A DNA stretch of 64,000 nucleotides from Corylus avellana (Eukaryota; Streptophyta; Magnoliopsida; Fagales; Betulaceae), in contig NC_081550.1 of the NCBI RefSeq assembly GCF_901000735.1, positions 2,934,669 to 2,998,668 of the forward strand, given 5' to 3'. Position 1 is the first letter of the stretch; every line of letters begins with the position of its first letter. A program made the position numbers and the translations under genes. The notes under the pieces are model-generated. The model searched no databases and was not told the origin of the DNA. It saw only the letters and a program-made list of their open reading frames with translations. This document shows, piece after piece, positions 59,995 through 64,000 of the stretch.

Positions 59995-60409
59995 ATCAAT
60001 TAATTAACATAATCTTCTAATTGTACAAAAATTTTCTTTGATTAATTGGGTTGGAAGAAATTTTTTCTAAAATAATTTTATTTCCAATTCTATTAAACTG
60101 AGATGTGTTATTAGAACATGTGATTACATGTTCAATTAAAAATGCATGTAAAAATCTCATATTCTAAATATACTTTAACAGAGTTGATAATTGGAAGAAT
60201 TTTCTCTAATTAATTTTGGAGAAAAACTTTGTTAAGAGATTATTTAATTGATAAATTTACAATTTTTATATATCATATGTCATGTATAATATGGTATAGA
60301 TGGACGTGAAGGGCCAAGAAAAAGCGCTATATATAATAATAATTATTGAAGGCGACGTATGCTAAACTAGTGAAACAATTGGATTTTTTTTTTCAAAAAA
60401 AAAAAAGGC
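59995..60409. other. Intergenic DNA upstream of the minus-strand F-box gene
   Basis: AT-rich with no ORF of note. Inverted words near 60049-60075 and 60195-60230 (TTGGAAGAA with TTTTCTCTAA variants) hint at another decayed fold-back. No gene. Confidence 0.45.
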
Positions 60410-60762
60410 ATGATAAAGGCACAACTTTTCTCTTATTTTTTATTTTTTTATTTTTTTAAAAATAAAATAAAAAACTATTTTTTTTGAAGCAATAACATCC
60501 TATGTGGTTCTTTTTTTATTTGGTATTTTTTTAAAAAAAATTGGTATTTTTCGTCATAAAAATGGTCTTTTTTTTAAATGGTCATTATTATGAAGAAAAA
60601 GATCTTTTTTTAAAAAAAAAAAAAAAAAAAAATACTAAATAAAAAAAGGACCACATAAGATGTTATTGCTTCAAAAAAAATAGTTTTTTATTTTGTTTTT
60701 TTTTTTAAAAAAAAAATGACCACATAAAAAAAAAAGTTTGGCCAAAGTTACACCTTTATCAT
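60410..60762. mobile_element. Fold-back MITE of about 350 bp
   Basis: Tip ATGATAAAGGCACAACTTTT is mirrored by AAAGTTACACCTTTATCAT. Long inner arms pair GAAGCAATAACATCCTATGT with its mirror near 60650-60672. The interior is almost all A/T runs. Its ATGATAAAG tip recurs at about 29380 in the composite element, suggesting one family. Confidence 0.7.
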
Positions 60763-61588
60763 TTCTAAAAAGAACACCTACAAACGATTACCTCAATCAT
60801 CACTCATCGGCTAGAAATTGGATTTTTTTTATTTTTTTCTAATTTCAAAATGTTTCCTACCTAATCTACTTTGTGCCATAGGGCCGGACGCTATCCAGGC
60901 AGCAAGCACTATACAAGATATATAACTAAATCATAATAATAATAATAATAATAGCAGTAGTACGTACGTAGATACAACAACAAATAACATTAAAATTAAG
61001 AGTGTTGATATACATCACTTCAGGCATGCATGAACGCTTGTGTTTACTTTTTATATATTTTTTACAATTAAAATATTAATGCACGCCCGCGTTATGTTAA
61101 TCACTGCTCTAAAATTAATAATAAAAAATAGTAGGGCAAAATCATAATTTTTTTGTTTGAGGGAGTAGTCTAGCTAGCCATATATATAGACCTATAGAAA
61201 CTAATAAGTTAATGGAAGAGAGAAAAGACAAAAGTGAAAAATTGACTTTTAAAAGTTTTATATCTTAAGAGACATGTATTTTTATTTTTGGTAATATAAG
61301 CACAACTGATTAACCAAAATTTTATTACAATAATACATCCAAATATAAATATTTTTAAAATAAAATATATTTGGGTAACCTACATGATTTATTTAAATAT
61401 TTCACTTTTTTTTTTTTAATTTTTTAATTTTTAGAATCAATGATAATAAGATATATGCACATGTATGTATAAAAAACAATACCAGGAGCGGGAGATTAAA
61501 AGCCGAAATTTCCTCACGACCATCAATAGGTTTAGCTTGGGCATTTATGACAGGACAAAGTTTTCCTTTAAACTTGGCTGAAGGAACC
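60763..61588. other. AT-rich intergenic DNA
   Basis: No gene recognised; a short (AAT)n lies near 60933-60952. Frames are short and broken. Confidence 0.5.
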
Positions 61589-61790
61589 AAACTGGATTGG
61601 AGGAATTTCCTTCAACCTAGTCTATAAAAGTGACATGTGTCCTTTGAACATATATGTGGGATGCATATGTTTTTTTAATAACATGGAATAACTTTTATTA
61701 AAAATTCATGTGCATCTCATATGTTATTAAAAAAAATGACACATGTCATTTTTATAGACTAAATTAAAAAAAATTTCTCCTACCCAGTTT
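61589..61790. mobile_element. Fold-back MITE of about 200 bp
   Basis: AAACTGGATTGGAGGAATTT at the left is mirrored by AAATTTCTCCTACCCAGTTT at the right. Further inside, TAGTCTATAAAAGTGACATG pairs with CATGTCATTTTTATAGACTA. Arms are about 80 bp with few mismatches. Non-coding. Confidence 0.7.
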
Positions 61791-61988
61791 GAAAGAAAAC
61801 TTTATCCTTTATAACACACGACCTAAATAAGCCTTAATGAAAGATAAAATATCAGAAACCATGCATTAAGGGCTTCAATTCATGAGTGCAATGACATTAT
61901 CCATTGGTCTTTTATGCATTATTCGATTAGCTTTTCAATTTTAAAAAAGGCAACAAAAGAAGAGAAGAGAAAAGATAAAAAAAAATTG

Positions 61989-62352
61989 GAGAAAAAACTA
62001 CATTTACCATCTTCAATCTACCACCTTTGTTTCAATGTCCCCCAATAATCTTTCAATTTGATTAATTTATCATACCAACCCCTAATATCCCTCAAAAAGA
62101 TAAAATACCTTTAAAATCTTTTTTTAAAAAAAACCTAACCCACGGAGTATGCGCCCGTTGGACCAAACCCACTGTGTTTCTTGACTCTTGAGAGGGTTAG
62201 GTTTTTTTCTTGAATTTTTATGGGCATTTTTATCTTTTTGGGCATAAGATGGACATTGCAACCCCAAATGAGAGGTTAACCAAATTGAAAGATTGTAGGA
62301 ACATTGCAACTAAGGTGGTACATTGAGGGGCCGGGGTAAGTGTAGTTTTCTC
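61989..62352. mobile_element. Fold-back MITE of about 365 bp
   Basis: GAGAAAAAACTACATTTACC at the left is mirrored by GTAAGTGTAGTTTTCTC at the right. CCACCTTTGTTTCAATGT pairs with ACATTGCAACTAAGGTGG, and AATCTTTCAATTTGATT with AACCAAATTGAAAGATT. Arms are about 75 bp. An inner AACCTAACCC/GGGTTAGGTT pair extends the fold. Non-coding. Confidence 0.75.
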
Positions 62353-62530
62353 AAAAATATAACTCTCAAATAAAAAAATAAACCTCAAGGATTGATTCCA
62401 TCAATTTTAAACCTTAAAGAGCGACTTAATAAAAGATAAAATATGAGAGACTACTGAAGTTTGTTTTGGGTTGAGTAAAGGTTGTGGTGAGTCTAAAACT
62501 AAATTTTATCCAAACTAAAAATTGGGATAT

Positions 62531-62622
62531 TTTTTTCAACCTTTCTGTTAATTAATTGTAGAATACTTTTTCATTAATTTAGATTTAATTGAAGGAATAA
62601 ATATAAAATTAATTAGTCCATG
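62531..62622 (+). repeat. 92-bp direct repeat, copy 2
   Basis: Nearly identical to 58180-58271 in the same orientation (differences such as CTTTCTG against CTTTATG and AAAATT against GAATT). Confidence 0.9.
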
Positions 62623-64000
62623 TCCATTTAGTATAATAAATACTTTATGGGTCTATGTAGTTATCTTAAATTACAAATCACTCCATGTAATATAATAAAT
62701 AATTTATAAGAAAAAACTTTATAATGGGCCAATTTGCTAAGCAACTTCTCTTTAATTTACGTGGTTCGACTGATCAATTCTCAAGTTGTTGGATTTTCAA
62801 AGGGCCCATCAGAATCTAATACCTTTCTCAAAGATCCAAACAGCCGAAGACAATGTCAAAATAATTTTTTTTTTTTTTTTTTTCATTTTAAAAAAAGGTT
62901 ATATTTGAAAATATCAAAATTAAATTCCATTTAAACTCAGACAAAGATATGAAATAAAACTCAAGAATTGGGCAATTACTTCCTCAATTTCTCTATAAAC
63001 TTCTTCCCACAAACGAAGTCATGCTGAAAAAAAGAGAAACTCGTAACAAAGATCTATAAGACAAATAAAACATAGCAAGTTTACAATTAACAATGTTTAT
63101 TTTATTATTATTATTTTATTTTCATGTGTTGAGTAACTAATACTTGGCAAATAGTCATATGCATGCGACTAAATTTAGATTAAAAAAAAAAAATCTTATA
63201 TGAATTTCTACTTCGGGTAATATGGTTTGGTCTCTATCTATCAAATTATTTAAATATTAATTCTCAGTCATCTCATCTCAATGTTGCAAATAGAAACAAA
63301 CATGCGTCCATAAAAACTAAACAAGGAAGAACCTAAATGATGAAAATTAACATGGAGAAACAGGAAATATTGAAGTTTATATAAAAATATCCAATCATAA
63401 AGAAGCTTCATTTATTAGTAGGCATAAGATTATCTTCTCTACTGTGGTCTTTGGAAAGAGAATGCTCTTAACCAATTTTAAAGCGGAGACTTAAGGCATT
63501 TCTATGCATTTCTTTTACACCATATATAAAAGGAAAATGTACTATATCAAGTTGAAAAATACTTATTTCCTCAACAAAGAGGAGGCTAAAGAAGCTACTT
63601 TTTATATAGCTTGTAAGATTAAAAAAAATATGATGCCTATTACCAGTCGAATCCTATGCCAAACAAAAAGTGCCCAACGACTATAGTAGGCAAGTCAGGT
63701 GCTAATGCAGTTATGAAAGCTCTAGTACAATAGAATAAAGCAATGCTATCAACTCTCTTTTTGGTTCAAATTCACCATTTAGCTTATTCAAGACACTGAG
63801 AATATCATCTACATCAAATGTATCGACCAAATTTAATAGAGAAACTTACCTAAGAAGTCAGCAGCTTTAAAGACGAAGATAAAGCAAATCAATACACCAT
63901 ATAACGAACCACTGGTCTACAAAAGGCACCATCTACAAAATTAGAAACAAAAGCAAAGGGTGTATTCAATTTTCACTATAAATTCAAACAAAAAGTAAGC
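62623..64000. other. Gene-free right edge of the window
   Basis: AT-rich with a T-run at 62865-62883 and an (ATT)n patch near 63105-63117. Short ORFs only. From about 63400 the composition is slightly less extreme and could approach an untranslated or intronic part of a gene beyond the window, but nothing supports a specific call. Confidence 0.45.

Noticed and set aside
1..64000. tRNA, rRNA or CRISPR loci
   Set aside because: No tRNA A/B-box pairs with a foldable cloverleaf, no rRNA segments, and no regularly spaced direct repeats were seen by eye; a tRNAscan or Infernal run would be decisive.
1..64000. A novel multi-gene system or biosynthetic cluster
   Set aside because: The recognised genes are conserved housekeeping or regulatory genes and common F-box paralogues with no shared pathway or operon-like logic.

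Overview
The window is AT-rich plant nuclear DNA. Coding sequence is split into short exons with GT-AG introns (one GC-AG), and the intergenic DNA is full of homopolymer runs, (AT)n/(GA)n/(AAT)n microsatellites, fold-back MITE-like elements and LTR debris. All recognised proteins resemble dicot orthologues. Short retroposon tails ending in a TACTTATCAAAAAAA-like motif recur. I associate these with woody rosids, possibly Fagales, but that placement is an inference from memory. Nothing bacterial, viral or organellar was seen, and no tRNA, rRNA or CRISPR array.

Layout. 1-9.9 kb: no convincing gene, only repeats and fold-back elements. 9.9-25.0 kb (minus): nuclear cap-binding protein CBP80/ABH1, rebuilt as 19 exons that join in frame to 863 residues. 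25.1-27.4 kb: a Copia-like LTR with another element nested inside it, then the promoter of a small secreted 8-cysteine lipid-transfer-like gene (plus, two exons, 120 residues). 28.0-33.3 kb: repeat-rich, no gene recognised. 33.3-34.8 kb (minus): intact GRAS regulator SCARECROW-LIKE 3, with a probable 5' UTR intron. 35.7-41.8 kb: repeats, including a Copia RNase H relic. 41.8-49.4 kb (minus): pseudouridine-5'-phosphate glycosidase, 13 exons. 49.6-54.3 kb (plus): a plastid-type NAD(P)-binding atypical SDR, 9 exons, head-to-head with the glycosidase (start codons about 260 bp apart). 54.6-59.8 kb: three F-box paralogues, one truncated relic and two apparently intact genes facing each other. 59.9-64 kb: a cluster of hairpin-forming elements and gene-free DNA.

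The genes do not form one pathway. The shared thread is RNA and hormone biology: cap binding, salvage of pseudouridine from RNA turnover, a gibberellin/root GRAS factor, and ubiquitin-ligase adaptors of a fast-evolving family. The most interesting parts are structural. A palindrome with 58-bp arms overlaps the likely TATA box of an F-box gene. A pair of inverted repeats lies 10 kb apart, and one copy abuts the break of the F-box relic. Several tiny retroposon scars have readable target-site duplications. I found no evidence for a novel multi-gene system.
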